From the IMG/VR virus record IMGVR_UViG_3300044591_001615, positions 1 through 40,724 of that record: 40,724 bases of DNA. One strand, given 5' to 3'. The notes under the pieces were generated by a model, which was not told where the DNA came from, searched no databases, and was given only the letters and a program-made list of their open reading frames with translations. The first letter of the stretch is position 1. Each line of letters starts with the position of its first letter. Positions 1 through 7,491 of this stretch are shown here, in pieces. The position numbers were made by a program, and so were the translations under genes. The stretch comes from a virus.

Positions 1-204
1 GGGTTGATGCCCGGCGCACCCGATTTAATCGTGCACATCGGCTTTAACCACTTCGTGCCGATTGAGGTGAAAGCACCGGGCGGGAGGCTATCCCAAAGTC
101 AAAAAAACTTAAATCGCTTTTGGGGTGCGAGGGGAACTCAAATACACGTCGTATATTCGTTAGAGGATTTCCAAAAAGTCATAAGCCCATGGATGAAGAA
201 ATAA
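1..204 (+). CDS. VRR-NUC nuclease, C-terminal part (cut by window edge)
   Basis: The reading frame is open from base 1, so the gene enters from outside the window. The full-length second copy lies at 39900-40244. The visible part holds the core nuclease motif: Asp in GAPDLIV, then Glu-x-Lys in PIEVKAPGG, followed by the QSQKNL helix. VRR-NUC proteins are PD-(D/E)xK structure-specific nucleases. In phages they sit near replication or packaging genes and may resolve branched DNA before packaging. The stop lies inside the next gene, a 16-nt overlap. The N-terminus is missing only because of the window edge. Confidence 0.8.
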   Translation, partial: GLMPGAPDLIVHIGFNHFVPIEVKAPGGRLSQSQKNLNRFWGARGTQIHVVYSLEDFQKVISPWMKK

Positions 205-410
205 GCGTAGAAGCCTACCAAAAAGGGCTGCGTAACATCGAAGTGATGGAGTTTGATCGATGGTACAGGGTTAGCAGCGAAGAGATAGATGCAGCCATGC
301 GGCACGCGCAGGAAACGGGGGTGCTGGCTCATGCTGGCTTCATGCTGGAATGGAATTTTAAAGAAACCTTGGTACGCAAAGTAAAAAACCTTAACTTTGT
401 TTCCAACTAA
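189..410 (+). CDS. Small hypothetical protein (73 aa)
   Basis: I do not recognise this family. The protein starts at ATG 189 inside the end of the nuclease gene. Upstream codons remain open back to position 120, but they overlap the nuclease in another frame and are less likely coding. The sequence is amphipathic with a conserved centre (MEFxRWYRV) and a conserved C-terminal half ending NFVSN. The second copy at 40229-40450 differs mostly at silent sites and at a few residues (for example DRWYRVSSEEIDA versus ERWYRVSEPEIDS). This indicates that it is translated and under purifying selection. It is probably coupled to the nuclease. Confidence 0.7.
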   Translation: MDEEISVEAYQKGLRNIEVMEFDRWYRVSSEEIDAAMRHAQETGVLAHAGFMLEWNFKETLVRKVKNLNFVSN

Positions 411-429
411 TAAACCGAAACACGAAATC

Positions 430-792
430 ATGGCAAAAATGTACTGCGGGCAGGCCGCAATCAGACAAACGAAAATCGGGCAGGTGGTCAGCATTGAGCT
501 GGATTTGACCGAATTAAGGGTAATTTTGGGAGAGGCCGCACAAGGTCAAAGCGAAGCACAAATCCGCGAATGGACGGACAAAGGTGGAGTAGTACACAAG
601 ACCATTAAACTCGAAGCTGTCCCAATGAAAGAGCCGGGCAAGTACAGCACTCACACGATTAAGCTAAACACTTACGTCAAGGACATTGCCGCGCCGGGTG
701 CTGCCGCCCCCGTGTTTGACAAGCGTAACGAGTACATCCATGATGCGGTAGTTACGCCCCAAGTGGTGGATGACGGAGGCTTACCATTTTAA
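430..792 (+). CDS. Putative phage SSB-like protein with acidic C-terminal tip
   Basis: A 120-residue protein whose last residues are DDGGLPF. This resembles the acidic tip of bacterial single-stranded DNA-binding proteins (DDDIPF in E. coli, DDLPF-like in many others), which docks replication and repair partners. The body contains alternating hydrophobic stretches (QVVSIELDL, HTIKLNTYV) compatible with a beta-barrel, followed by an Ala/Pro-rich linker. Size, linker and tip fit an SSB, but I cannot confirm an OB fold by eye. An in-frame start at 397 is ruled out because the right-hand copy has a 2-nt insertion just upstream of the ATG that would break the frame. It lies between the nuclease and terminase genes. 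Confidence 0.6.
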   Translation: MAKMYCGQAAIRQTKIGQVVSIELDLTELRVILGEAAQGQSEAQIREWTDKGGVVHKTIKLEAVPMKEPGKYSTHTIKLNTYVKDIAAPGAAAPVFDKRNEYIHDAVVTPQVVDDGGLPF

Positions 793-798
793 AGAATT

Positions 799-1149
799 AT
801 GACCGCGCGTGAGGCTTATGCCATAGTGTGGTCGGCAGTATGCAAGGGCGACCTAATTGCAGCCGCTGGGAGGACGGCAGCAAAGGGTGGCCCTTCTTCT
901 ATTTCTGAATTGGTTGCCCTGTTAAAGTCCGAAGAGGGCGTATGGGAAGACCACCTATTGACCGACCGAGAACGCGCTAAGAACACATTGAGATTTGTAA
1001 CCGAGCGAGGCCGTTCGGAATTGGCACGCGTAACCGCTGCGCGCACCTTGGTGGATATGCTGGAGGTAGACGGGCTAAACCCGAACGCTGACCGCGCCAA
1101 GATGCCAAGCGAAATCATATTTAAAGTCCACGCGCCGAATGTTGAATGA
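799..1149 (+). CDS. Putative terminase small subunit
   Basis: A 116-residue, mostly helical protein directly upstream of the large terminase and overlapping it by 11 nt, the classic TerS position. The C-terminal half (ERAKNTLRFVTERGRSELAR, then AARTLVDMLE) looks like the helical oligomerisation region seen in small terminases. The N-terminal part could hold a DNA-recognition helix, but no clear HTH is visible. TerS recognises the packaging site and loads TerL. The call rests mainly on position and size. Confidence 0.6.
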   Translation: MTAREAYAIVWSAVCKGDLIAAAGRTAAKGGPSSISELVALLKSEEGVWEDHLLTDRERAKNTLRFVTERGRSELARVTAARTLVDMLEVDGLNPNADRAKMPSEIIFKVHAPNVE

Positions 1150-2455
1150 CCTTATACTAAACCTTAAGCAGAATGAAACCCTAACTGAAAGCCTAAAGTA
1201 TAGGCTTTTTGCGTTTGTTGGGGGGATTAGGGGAGGTAAGACTATAACGGGCAGTCATTGGGCTTTGCGGAACATATTGTCGCGCCCAAACGAAAAGGGC
1301 GGGATATTTTCCAACACTAACAAGCAGTTGAACCAAGCTACCCTAAGCGAGTTTATCAAGGTGCTGGATTATTATGGGCTGCATAGGGGAGTGTACTACG
1401 TTACCGGAAAAGACCCCGAAAGATTCTTTGGTTACAAGTCCAAGTTCGATAGGCATGATGGCGTTTGGTCGTTTGCCAATGGTGCGCAGGTCATTGTGTT
1501 TAGTATTGAAACCATGATCCGCGGAATTGAGTTAGGCTGGTGCTGGGGGGATGAAGTACAGGACGCACCCGTTGAGAGCCTTAACGTGGTGCTGGGGCGT
1601 ATGAGTGGTAGCGCGACACCAAACACGCTGTGGACAATGACGCCTCCAGCGAATAACCCCGGCATGGATAACCTCATTTACGGCGAAAACCCCATACCCC
1701 ATGTTATCAGTACTACCTACGACAATGCGGCGAACCTACCAGAGGGCTACGTGGAGGGACTAAGGGAGCGATACGATGACCTGTGGTTTGATAGAGAGGT
1801 GCTGGCGAAACGCGTAACCATGTCGGGCAGGAATTGGCTTTATGCTTTCGACCGGACGCGGCACGTGGGGAAAGTGGAGTATGTGCCTGACCTCCCCGTT
1901 TACGTGTCCATCGACTTTAACGTGTCCCCCTTCGTAGCGGTGCTGGCGCAGCGCGGCGGCGGTGGTAGACAGGCATGGGTGCATTATTTCGATGAGGTGG
2001 TGATGCGGGATACCGAGGTAGGGAGTAGAACCTACATTGAGGCGTTATGCGAAGCCATACGGCACAGGACACCCCAAGCGGCGGAAAGGAATTTATACTA
2101 CGTTACGGGCGATGCCAGTGGGCGCGCGCAGTCGGTCATAAGTAGACCGGGCGTAAACTATTGGACGGAGGTAGCGCAATACTTACGGGTGGGGTACAAC
2201 AAGATGAACGTGCCGTCATCTAACCCGCCGTTGGTGGAGAGCAGGCGGTTATGCAATGCGATATTTGCGAAGTTTCCGGATATTAAGATTTCGCCGAAGT
2301 GTGCCACGTTGATCATGGATTGCGAGTTTGTAAAGGCCAAGAACGGCGCGGAGATAGACAAGAGCAGCCGGGCGAATGTGCACCAGCGGGCGGATGCGTT
2401 GGACGCGCTTAGGTACGACTTGCAGGCAAACAATGCGGGGTGGGTTGAGCGTTGA
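1139..2455 (+). CDS. terL: Terminase large subunit (ATPase and nuclease)
   Basis: The DNA-packaging motor, 438 residues. The N-terminal ATPase shows Walker A GGIRGGKT at residues 28-35 and a Walker B ending in Asp138-Glu139 (GWCWGDE). The C-terminal RNase H-like nuclease shows Asp259 in VSIDFN, Asp325 in VTGDASG, and the terminal ADALDALRY signature with Asp419 and Asp422. All key acidic residues are present and the length is typical, so it looks functional. It acts at the portal vertex of the prohead, translocating DNA and cutting unit genomes. Portal and capsid genes are not next door but more than 20 kb downstream, an unusual arrangement. Confidence 0.95.
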   Translation: MLNDLILNLKQNETLTESLKYRLFAFVGGIRGGKTITGSHWALRNILSRPNEKGGIFSNTNKQLNQATLSEFIKVLDYYGLHRGVYYVTGKDPERFFGYKSKFDRHDGVWSFANGAQVIVFSIETMIRGIELGWCWGDEVQDAPVESLNVVLGRMSGSATPNTLWTMTPPANNPGMDNLIYGENPIPHVISTTYDNAANLPEGYVEGLRERYDDLWFDREVLAKRVTMSGRNWLYAFDRTRHVGKVEYVPDLPVYVSIDFNVSPFVAVLAQRGGGGRQAWVHYFDEVVMRDTEVGSRTYIEALCEAIRHRTPQAAERNLYYVTGDASGRAQSVISRPGVNYWTEVAQYLRVGYNKMNVPSSNPPLVESRRLCNAIFAKFPDIKISPKCATLIMDCEFVKAKNGAEIDKSSRANVHQRADALDALRYDLQANNAGWVER

Positions 2456-2478
2456 GCGTGTTAAAAGGTGTTAATGTC

Positions 2479-2509
2479 TTGGCACTTGGTGGGGAGTTTT
2501 GTAGGTTTG
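2479..2509 (+). promoter_or_regulatory. Bacteroidota-type promoter for 2524-2949
   Basis: TTG at 2479-2481, a 20-nt spacer, then TAGGTTTG at 2502-2509. This matches the -33/-7 consensus of the Bacteroidota primary sigma factor. The box ends 14 nt before the ATG, so the mRNA leader would be very short. Confidence 0.7.
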
Positions 2510-2523
2510 TGAAAACGTAACCC

Positions 2524-2949
2524 ATGAAATACACACACGAAGATTATTTGAAAGCTGGGTTAAGCCCAAACCAAGTACTAACTGCCTATGAGGCTGCATT
2601 TGGTAATGTTACCGAGCCAATAAAAACATTGAGCCTTATAAAAGATGTTTTTGAAGAATTCGATAACCCTTTTAACGGATGGGAGATTTTTTACGCTGAA
2701 CTTGATAAGTACCTTGACCAAATCAAGGCGGACGCATCTGCTAAGAACGTAAACCACCCTACCCACTACGGCGGCGAGGACAACCCATACGAAGCGATTA
2801 AAGTGATTGAGGCATGGGACTTAGGCTTTAACCTTGGCAATGTGGTTAAGTACCTTTCCCGTGCCGGAAAAAAGGGCGAAACGCTGGAAGACCTACGCAA
2901 AGCAGCGTGGTATTTGCAGCGCGAAATTCAAAACCGCGAAAATGAATAG
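2524..2949 (+). CDS. DUF3310 domain protein
   Basis: A 141-residue protein. The C-terminal half (about residues 75-138) carries the DUF3310 pattern: VNHPTHY, EAIKVIEAW, the NVVKYLSRAGKK stretch and an EDLRKAAWYL helix. The N-terminal 70 residues are an extra helical region without a family I recognise. DUF3310 proteins are frequent in phages and have been annotated as nucleotide kinase-like, but their reaction is not established. It has its own promoter and overlaps the next gene by 8 nt. It sits in the gap between packaging and tail genes. Confidence 0.85.
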   Translation: MKYTHEDYLKAGLSPNQVLTAYEAAFGNVTEPIKTLSLIKDVFEEFDNPFNGWEIFYAELDKYLDQIKADASAKNVNHPTHYGGEDNPYEAIKVIEAWDLGFNLGNVVKYLSRAGKKGETLEDLRKAAWYLQREIQNRENE

Positions 2950-3226
2950 GTACACTTTGCTTTCCGAAAACTACGCCGAGCGAAAGAAGCTAAGACAGGA
3001 CTTCCACAAGGAAGCGCGAATAGGTGCGCTGGATAAGCTGGTGGTGTATTGCGCATGGCTGGAACACAAAGCCACGACCGAAACCAAGATAAGCAACGCT
3101 CAATTAAGGCGGCTATTTGGTAGCATATCGCGATTGGACATTCACGACGACTTTTGTTTTATCGAATACACCCTGTTTTTGGAAAACGAGTTAATCATAT
3201 CCCGCAAGGCGGCATTAAAAAAATAG
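2942..3226 (+). CDS. Hypothetical protein (94 aa)
   Basis: Not recognised. It starts at ATG 2942, overlapping the DUF3310 stop by 8 nt, so the two are translationally coupled. The protein is basic and predominantly helical (ENYAERKKLRQDFHKEAR, then ISNAQLRRLFGSISRLD), with no membrane segment or cysteine motif. The region around residues 55-75 might form a small DNA- or RNA-binding helical unit, but this is only an impression. A terminator follows 50 nt downstream, closing the unit. Confidence 0.6.
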   Translation: MNRYTLLSENYAERKKLRQDFHKEARIGALDKLVVYCAWLEHKATTETKISNAQLRRLFGSISRLDIHDDFCFIEYTLFLENELIISRKAALKK

Positions 3227-3278
3227 TTACCTTTGGGCGTTCATGGTTTTTGTTTTGTTTTGTTTTTATGCGTTTTTG

Positions 3279-3305
3279 GCGGGGTGTAACAGCCCCGCTT
3301 TTTTT
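3279..3305 (+). terminator. Rho-independent terminator
   Basis: GCGGGG (3279-3284) pairs with CCCCGC (3293-3298) around an 8-nt loop and is followed by seven T. The loop is TGTAACAG, the same octamer repeated in the noncoding region at 39464-39832. It closes the unit ending at 3226. Confidence 0.85.
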
Positions 3306-3306
3306 G

Positions 3307-3314
3307 TACCTTTG
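3307..3314 (+). promoter_or_regulatory. TAnnTTTG box abutting terminator
   Basis: TACCTTTG starts one base after the terminator T-tract and ends 3 nt before ATG 3318. No TTG lies at the usual -33 distance. A similar TACCTTTG occurs at 3228-3235. It may start a leaderless tail-operon transcript. Confidence 0.45.
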
Positions 3315-3317
3315 GGT

Positions 3318-3917
3318 ATGGCCATGACGATACAGCAGTATATCCAAAAAATAAACAAGGCGGTCAAGGAATTGGAGAACGGCAAAGCGTTTACAGATGC
3401 CATAAGTACGACCATTGTAGACCAAGCGGACAGGATATTTAATGATGGGTTGGACGCGACAGGCGGGCCGATTGACAAGTACAGCACTAAGCCGACATAC
3501 ATACCAGTTGATGCTGGCCCTATTAAGGTGAAGCCCTTGGGTAAGCCACACGGCAAACCAAAGCGAGCGCGCTCTGTTTACGAAACGGGAAAGAGGGCAG
3601 GCAAGCCATATAAATCGCGGTACTATAAAGGTGGCTATGCCGAATTTAAGGTCAAGATGCGGCGGACTGGTAAGTTTAGGCTTTTCCTGTTTGGTAACTT
3701 CAACCGCGCGTTTTTGCGGTATGGTAAGTTTCCAACGCTGCTGAAAGAGCCTAACCGCATGGTGGCAATCTTTGCTATAAAGCCGGATGAAAGTAACCCA
3801 CAGGGTAAAATAAACGGCCTGCTGAAAAACTACCCCAACGCGTTTAAGCTAAGCATAAACGAAAAGGTAAACCACCGCGCGCGCATTTCCGCTTTGTGGA
3901 ACAACGCCTTTAAATAA
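3318..3917 (+). CDS. Putative virion morphogenesis / tail completion protein
   Basis: A basic protein of 199 residues resembling phage virion morphogenesis or gp10-like connector proteins: an N-terminal helix, a flexible Lys/Pro/Gly-rich centre (about residues 65-110) and a C-terminal part with the KINGLLKNYPNAFKLS stretch. Such proteins help complete or join head and tail. The start is ATG 3318 (Met3 at 3324 is an alternative). An in-frame ATG at 3243 is rejected because it would translate straight through the terminator. First gene of the connector/tail block. Confidence 0.5.
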   Translation: MAMTIQQYIQKINKAVKELENGKAFTDAISTTIVDQADRIFNDGLDATGGPIDKYSTKPTYIPVDAGPIKVKPLGKPHGKPKRARSVYETGKRAGKPYKSRYYKGGYAEFKVKMRRTGKFRLFLFGNFNRAFLRYGKFPTLLKEPNRMVAIFAIKPDESNPQGKINGLLKNYPNAFKLSINEKVNHRARISALWNNAFK

Positions 3918-3921
3918 TTTG

Positions 3922-3929
3922 TAACTTAG
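3922..3929 (+). promoter_or_regulatory. TAnnTTAG box 4 nt before start
   Basis: TAACTTAG ends exactly 4 nt before ATG 3934, the same spacing as at 8359, 11089, 16929 and 29507. No clear -33 TTG. Possible leaderless start. Confidence 0.35.
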
Positions 3930-3933
3930 CCAC

Positions 3934-4599
3934 ATGATTGCAGAGGTCATTTCCGAATTATTGCCAGCAGTTGAAGCCACGGGGTTAATAAGTAACGCCT
4001 ATGGCTTATGCGAGCTGGTCAATAAGGACGAGCGCGAGTTTCCGGTTTACTATATTGGCAGGGATAACGCTGTCAGCGTAAGCGAGCAAGACCCCCATAA
4101 CGGGGTGGCTTGGTTTATGCGGAACGGCGAAACCACCACGGAAGATTTGGAAAGCCCACGCGAGAATGACCGCATCATACGGCAAACTATACCCGTGCGC
4201 TTTTACGCATGGAGTGGCCGCAAAGTCTACGACGATGACGCGCCGCAGTCCCCCGAAATATTAGCGCAAAATATGCGTGCTGCATTGGTACGGGCTACCA
4301 TGCCACAGCTTCGGCAGGTGTTGGGGATTTCCCGAGCGTTCACCGAGGCCACCTCCGTAAACACTAACACGCGTGAAGTGTTGGAGATTTACGCAAATAT
4401 ACCCGTACAGCGGCTTGACCATGTGGCGGTTTACATTGACCTAAACGTGGTGTTAATTGGCCGCGAGGAATGTTTTGTGCAGTATGCCTGCAAGACGCGT
4501 AACAGGGTTATTTTGCCCGCCGGAATATTAACGACAAGCCCATTGGGTGAAGCATTAACAATTAGCCCAAGTGGCGATTACATACTACCAAGTTTATGA
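3934..4599 (+). CDS. Hypothetical connector/tail protein (221 aa)
   Basis: Not recognised by sequence. It is a soluble, mixed alpha/beta protein without signal peptide or membrane segment. The middle (RIIRQTIPVRFYAW, about residues 84-97) and the stretch VAVYIDLNVVLIG near residue 170 look like core beta strands. Its place between a virion morphogenesis gene and fibre-like genes suggests a tail terminator or connector role, which is inference only. It overlaps the next gene by ATGA. Confidence 0.5.
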   Translation: MIAEVISELLPAVEATGLISNAYGLCELVNKDEREFPVYYIGRDNAVSVSEQDPHNGVAWFMRNGETTTEDLESPRENDRIIRQTIPVRFYAWSGRKVYDDDAPQSPEILAQNMRAALVRATMPQLRQVLGISRAFTEATSVNTNTREVLEIYANIPVQRLDHVAVYIDLNVVLIGREECFVQYACKTRNRVILPAGILTTSPLGEALTISPSGDYILPSL

Positions 4600-5963
4600 G
4601 CCAAAAACGAATAAATCAACTGCCGGAAAACGTAAACGCGGCAAATAGTACGAATGACTACCTTGTTAGGCAAACGTGGGAGGGGCAGGGAAACCCAAAC
4701 CTTCAAACCAACACAGGGTGGAAAACTTACGTAAGCAACTTTGGCGATTTTTTTGCGGGTATACTAACCCCGCTTAACCAAGTTTTAAACTGGATTATTT
4801 CGCCGATTTCTACGGACGCGCTGAACACAGCCAGCCTTGGAAGCGACCTTAAAATATATGTACCGCCTGCGCCTGCAAACGCTGCATTCTATGCGACTAC
4901 GGCGGCTTCGGACGTGGTAGGGTACACTAAGTTAGTGATAAGCACGGTTGATCCTTCATACGATAACCCTGCCGTGGATGTAAGCACGGGTGCAATAACG
5001 GCTTTCGGCCAAGCGGCGGGCGCATTGGTCAGCGCGCCGGGCGTGTTTGTTGGAAATCCGGGTGTTGTAACAATAACGACTACGGGAGAAATACGCCGCG
5101 TAAGCGGAAGCGGCACGGCCGAGTTTTATTTTGAGGTGTACCACAGGGATGCAGGCGGAACGGAAACCTTGATAGGTACCTCCAACGTAACGCCGCCTAT
5201 TTCCACGAGCGCATACACGCAGTTTACGGCCAACTGCCTCGTAAACAACGGAGATTTTTTAGCGACAGATAGGCTGGTAATTAAGTATTTTGCCAACCGC
5301 GTGGCTGGCGGTTCAAACCCCGTCTATCAGTTTTTGTTTGGCGGTGCTAACCCTGTAACAACGCTGTTTCCTGTACCCGCTGGCGTGATTGCGCCGCCGA
5401 TTTCAAGCGACCCCGGCAATAATGCCACAATTGGTACAGATGGTAAGATATTCGTACCAACGCCTGTTATAGCACAAGACTTTGAAACCTTGGCAACCCA
5501 AAGCAGCCCTGTAACGATTAGCAATACAAGCGCGGAAACTATCTACCCCACCAACCTACTGGTGCAGGGGGCAAAAAACTTAGTTGGCGCGATGTATGAA
5601 TTGCACTTTAATTTGAGCAAGGGCGCGGCGGGGCATTCGTCTACAATCCGAATTTACATTAACACGGCAAACAACTTAACTGGAAGCCCTGTTAAGGTGC
5701 TGGAATATGGAAGCGGGTTTAACTCTAACACTTCATTCCCGTTCTTTTTTAGGTATTTCAGAAACAGCGTAGGTTTGGTTGTTCCAAGGGATGTAAATGC
5801 GGCGGGCACGGTGCTTGGCAACATAGTCACCCAATCTTTGGTTAGCACAACGCCTATAACCTTTAACCCTAACCTGACCTATTATTTCATAATTACCACG
5901 CAGATGAACGTAACAACGTCGTCCGAAACCTTACAATTCGCCAAGCTATGCCTGAACAAATAA
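4596..5963 (+). CDS. Putative tail fibre / virion decoration protein
   Basis: A 455-residue protein, Ser/Thr/Asn/Gly/Pro-rich and dominated by short beta strands, a composition typical of receptor-binding or decoration proteins. After a short N-terminal region (KRINQLPENVNAA) come at least two beta-sandwich-like segments (about residues 105-250 and 295-455) joined by Pro/Gly-rich linkers. A phrase recurs: PISTDALNTASLGSDLKIYVP near residue 70 and PISSDPGNNATIGTDGKIFVP near residue 265. This suggests an internal duplication of a linker/attachment module. No catalytic motif seen. Confidence 0.55.
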   Translation: MSQKRINQLPENVNAANSTNDYLVRQTWEGQGNPNLQTNTGWKTYVSNFGDFFAGILTPLNQVLNWIISPISTDALNTASLGSDLKIYVPPAPANAAFYATTAASDVVGYTKLVISTVDPSYDNPAVDVSTGAITAFGQAAGALVSAPGVFVGNPGVVTITTTGEIRRVSGSGTAEFYFEVYHRDAGGTETLIGTSNVTPPISTSAYTQFTANCLVNNGDFLATDRLVIKYFANRVAGGSNPVYQFLFGGANPVTTLFPVPAGVIAPPISSDPGNNATIGTDGKIFVPTPVIAQDFETLATQSSPVTISNTSAETIYPTNLLVQGAKNLVGAMYELHFNLSKGAAGHSSTIRIYINTANNLTGSPVKVLEYGSGFNSNTSFPFFFRYFRNSVGLVVPRDVNAAGTVLGNIVTQSLVSTTPITFNPNLTYYFIITTQMNVTTSSETLQFAKLCLNK

Positions 5964-6118
5964 CATGGGCTGAACCTAACAGGCCACAAATCCCCGAAGA
6001 TTACGCCGTACTTATTGACGGCGAAAACGGAACAGCTTACGAAAGCGTAAGCGAGTACCTCCAAGCGGTGGCCACATTGGAGGCAAGCCAAACGCCAAAT
6101 ACGCCGCCCAATGAGTAG
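5948..6118 (+). CDS. Small hypothetical protein (56 aa)
   Basis: An acidic 56-residue protein starting at ATG 5948 (MPEQITWAEP) and ending in a Thr/Pro/Asn-rich tail. It overlaps the preceding gene by 16 nt and the following gene by 8 nt (ATGAGTAG), so it fills an otherwise unused 150-nt gap in the right phase for translational coupling. That packing is the main evidence that it is real. It resembles the short chaperone-like or connector peptides often found beside fibre genes, but no family is recognised. Confidence 0.65.
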   Translation: MPEQITWAEPNRPQIPEDYAVLIDGENGTAYESVSEYLQAVATLEASQTPNTPPNE

Positions 6119-6485
6119 TTGTTTAGCCTCATGTACGCCCGCCGAATGTTTGGCCATGCCAAGCTGCACAGCGGGTACTACACTAACCTTGGGTACCGCC
6201 ACTGGTGCGGGTACTTACCGCGTCTACTTGGAAAACCTCGCAACGGGTTATGTAAGCGGCGTGCAAGTGGTGGTTGATAATACCTTGGTGGTGGCCGTTG
6301 ACCCAACAACGCTGCAACGCGTCAACCCTGCCAACGTGTACCGAATTTGGATGACCTTGGCGGTGGATAGCCTGTACGACACGCAGCCAATTTTAGTGAA
6401 TGGAAATTCGTATGATTGTTTTTTGCTTAACTTTGTTAGGACTAACAACACACCGAATAACCAAACACTAACACCACTAACATGA
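6111..6485 (+). CDS. Small Cys-rich structural protein
   Basis: A 124-residue protein with four closely spaced cysteines near the N-terminus (Cys4, Cys8, Cys13, Cys19), then a Gly/Thr-rich stretch and a beta-rich C-terminal part. Composition resembles virion accessory proteins, and the neighbours are fibre-like and tail genes. It overlaps the previous and next genes by 8 and 4 nt. Function unknown. The N-terminal cysteines could bind a metal or form disulfides after release from the cell. Confidence 0.55.
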   Translation: MSSCLASCTPAECLAMPSCTAGTTLTLGTATGAGTYRVYLENLATGYVSGVQVVVDNTLVVAVDPTTLQRVNPANVYRIWMTLAVDSLYDTQPILVNGNSYDCFLLNFVRTNNTPNNQTLTPLT

Positions 6486-6820
6486 AGTTAATTGACATTG
6501 GATTGTTTTCCTTTGCTGCTGCAATAATGGCTATGGCCGTTTACATTGCGCGCTGGGAGGGAATGATTTTAGAACCATTGGATAAGTACCTGCGGGAAGC
6601 CCTGCCGAAGTATGTTTACAAGCCCTTGATTGGATGCGTGTACTGCAATGCTTTTTGGTGGGGTGTCCTTGCTGGGTTTGGTCATTGCGTGTGGCAGATG
6701 CACGCGATTTTCCAAGATGCAGGGACGCTGGCGCTGCCGTTTGGCATGGTGGCGATTGTGCTGCATGGCTGCGTGGCTATGGTGCTTACAGCGTTAATGG
6801 TTGGCATATCCTCCAAATGA
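6482..6820 (+). CDS. Small membrane protein with CxxC motif
   Basis: A 112-residue protein with about three hydrophobic segments (residues 3-23, 57-77 and 83-108). A CVYC motif at residues 52-55 lies just before the second segment. It sits within the tail operon, coupled by ATGA overlaps on both sides. The topology would fit a holin-like or superinfection-exclusion protein, but a separate, better holin candidate lies at 22556. I leave the function open. Confidence 0.55.
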   Translation: MKLIDIGLFSFAAAIMAMAVYIARWEGMILEPLDKYLREALPKYVYKPLIGCVYCNAFWWGVLAGFGHCVWQMHAIFQDAGTLALPFGMVAIVLHGCVAMVLTALMVGISSK

Positions 6821-7491
6821 TTTTCCGGTTATTGTACAGGGCATTCCCCCGCGCATATGCGGCGGCTATGCCAAACTTTAGCTTTCCGAATTACAAGGAT
6901 AAGCTGGAGTTGCTATTCAAGGAAGGTGAGCATGGGTACTATAAGTTCCCCGTGGCGCAGGACATACCGAACGAAAGGTACTTAATCCTGCAAACGCACA
7001 TCCAAGAACACCAAGCGCGGTTAAGCGATGAAGACCAAGGGGTGTTTGTGGAATTGTTGGAAAAGGCTTACGCGGATCTGTTAAGCCCAAGGGAGGCAAC
7101 GCAGGTGCAGGCAAAAAAGGAGATAGGCTACCTGATTGACGAAATTAAGTTCCGCCATAAGGAGTTACCTATACACACGCGCGTGCTATGCGATATCGGG
7201 GCGGTGTGCCTCATACGCGATGACGAAGACCCGGCTAAATTCGACAAGCAAATCCATGAAGAGAAGGTGGCTGTGTTGCGCGGCCACATCACAGACCATG
7301 GTTTTTTTTTGAAGATTGGCTTGGCGCAGTTTATTCCCAACTTCGAGCAATTAGCATCGCATTGGCAAGCATTGGCGGCGGTGGCGGAACGGATGTTGCA
7401 GGAGAGCGACGCAAGGTTAAGCGACTTCAAGACGTTGAAATCAGGGGGCGGATTTTTCGCCAAGAACAAAACTACAAAGAGTTCCTCCTAA
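6817..7491 (+). CDS. Tail assembly chaperone, frame-0 product
   Basis: A 224-residue helical protein upstream of the tape measure gene, the standard position for tail assembly chaperones (lambda gpG/gpGT type). It ends in a low-complexity tail (SGGGFFAKNKTTKSSS), as if the true continuation were in another frame. Immediately there, the -1 frame is open for about 65 codons (7443-7640). Start ATG 6817 is taken for its ATGA overlap with the preceding gene, but Met18 (6868, MPNFSFPNYK) is a good alternative. The chaperones hold the tape measure during tail tube polymerisation and are normally absent from virions. Confidence 0.6.
   Translation: MIFRLLYRAFPRAYAAAMPNFSFPNYKDKLELLFKEGEHGYYKFPVAQDIPNERYLILQTHIQEHQARLSDEDQGVFVELLEKAYADLLSPREATQVQAKKEIGYLIDEIKFRHKELPIHTRVLCDIGAVCLIRDDEDPAKFDKQIHEEKVAVLRGHITDHGFFLKIGLAQFIPNFEQLASHWQALAAVAERMLQESDARLSDFKTLKSGGGFFAKNKTTKSSS

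Larger units (their letters stand above)
1..682. repeat. Left copy of diverged terminal repeat
   Basis: This segment matches 40041-40724. The first 115 nt and last 127 nt are identical. In between I count about 48 substitutions and one 2-nt indel. Many changes are silent in the two small genes covered. The repeat closes the genome on itself, with a unit of about 40.04 kb. The two copies look like two strain alleles joined by assembly, although a true diverged duplication cannot be excluded. Confidence 0.9.

Noticed and set aside
397-429. Earlier start for the SSB-like gene
   Set aside because: The second copy has a 2-nt insertion here that would break the frame.
3243-3317. Upstream start giving a lipoprotein-like LAGC signal before the gene at 3318
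   Set aside because: The codons run through the terminator hairpin and T-tract; hydrophobicity is a by-product of T-rich DNA.
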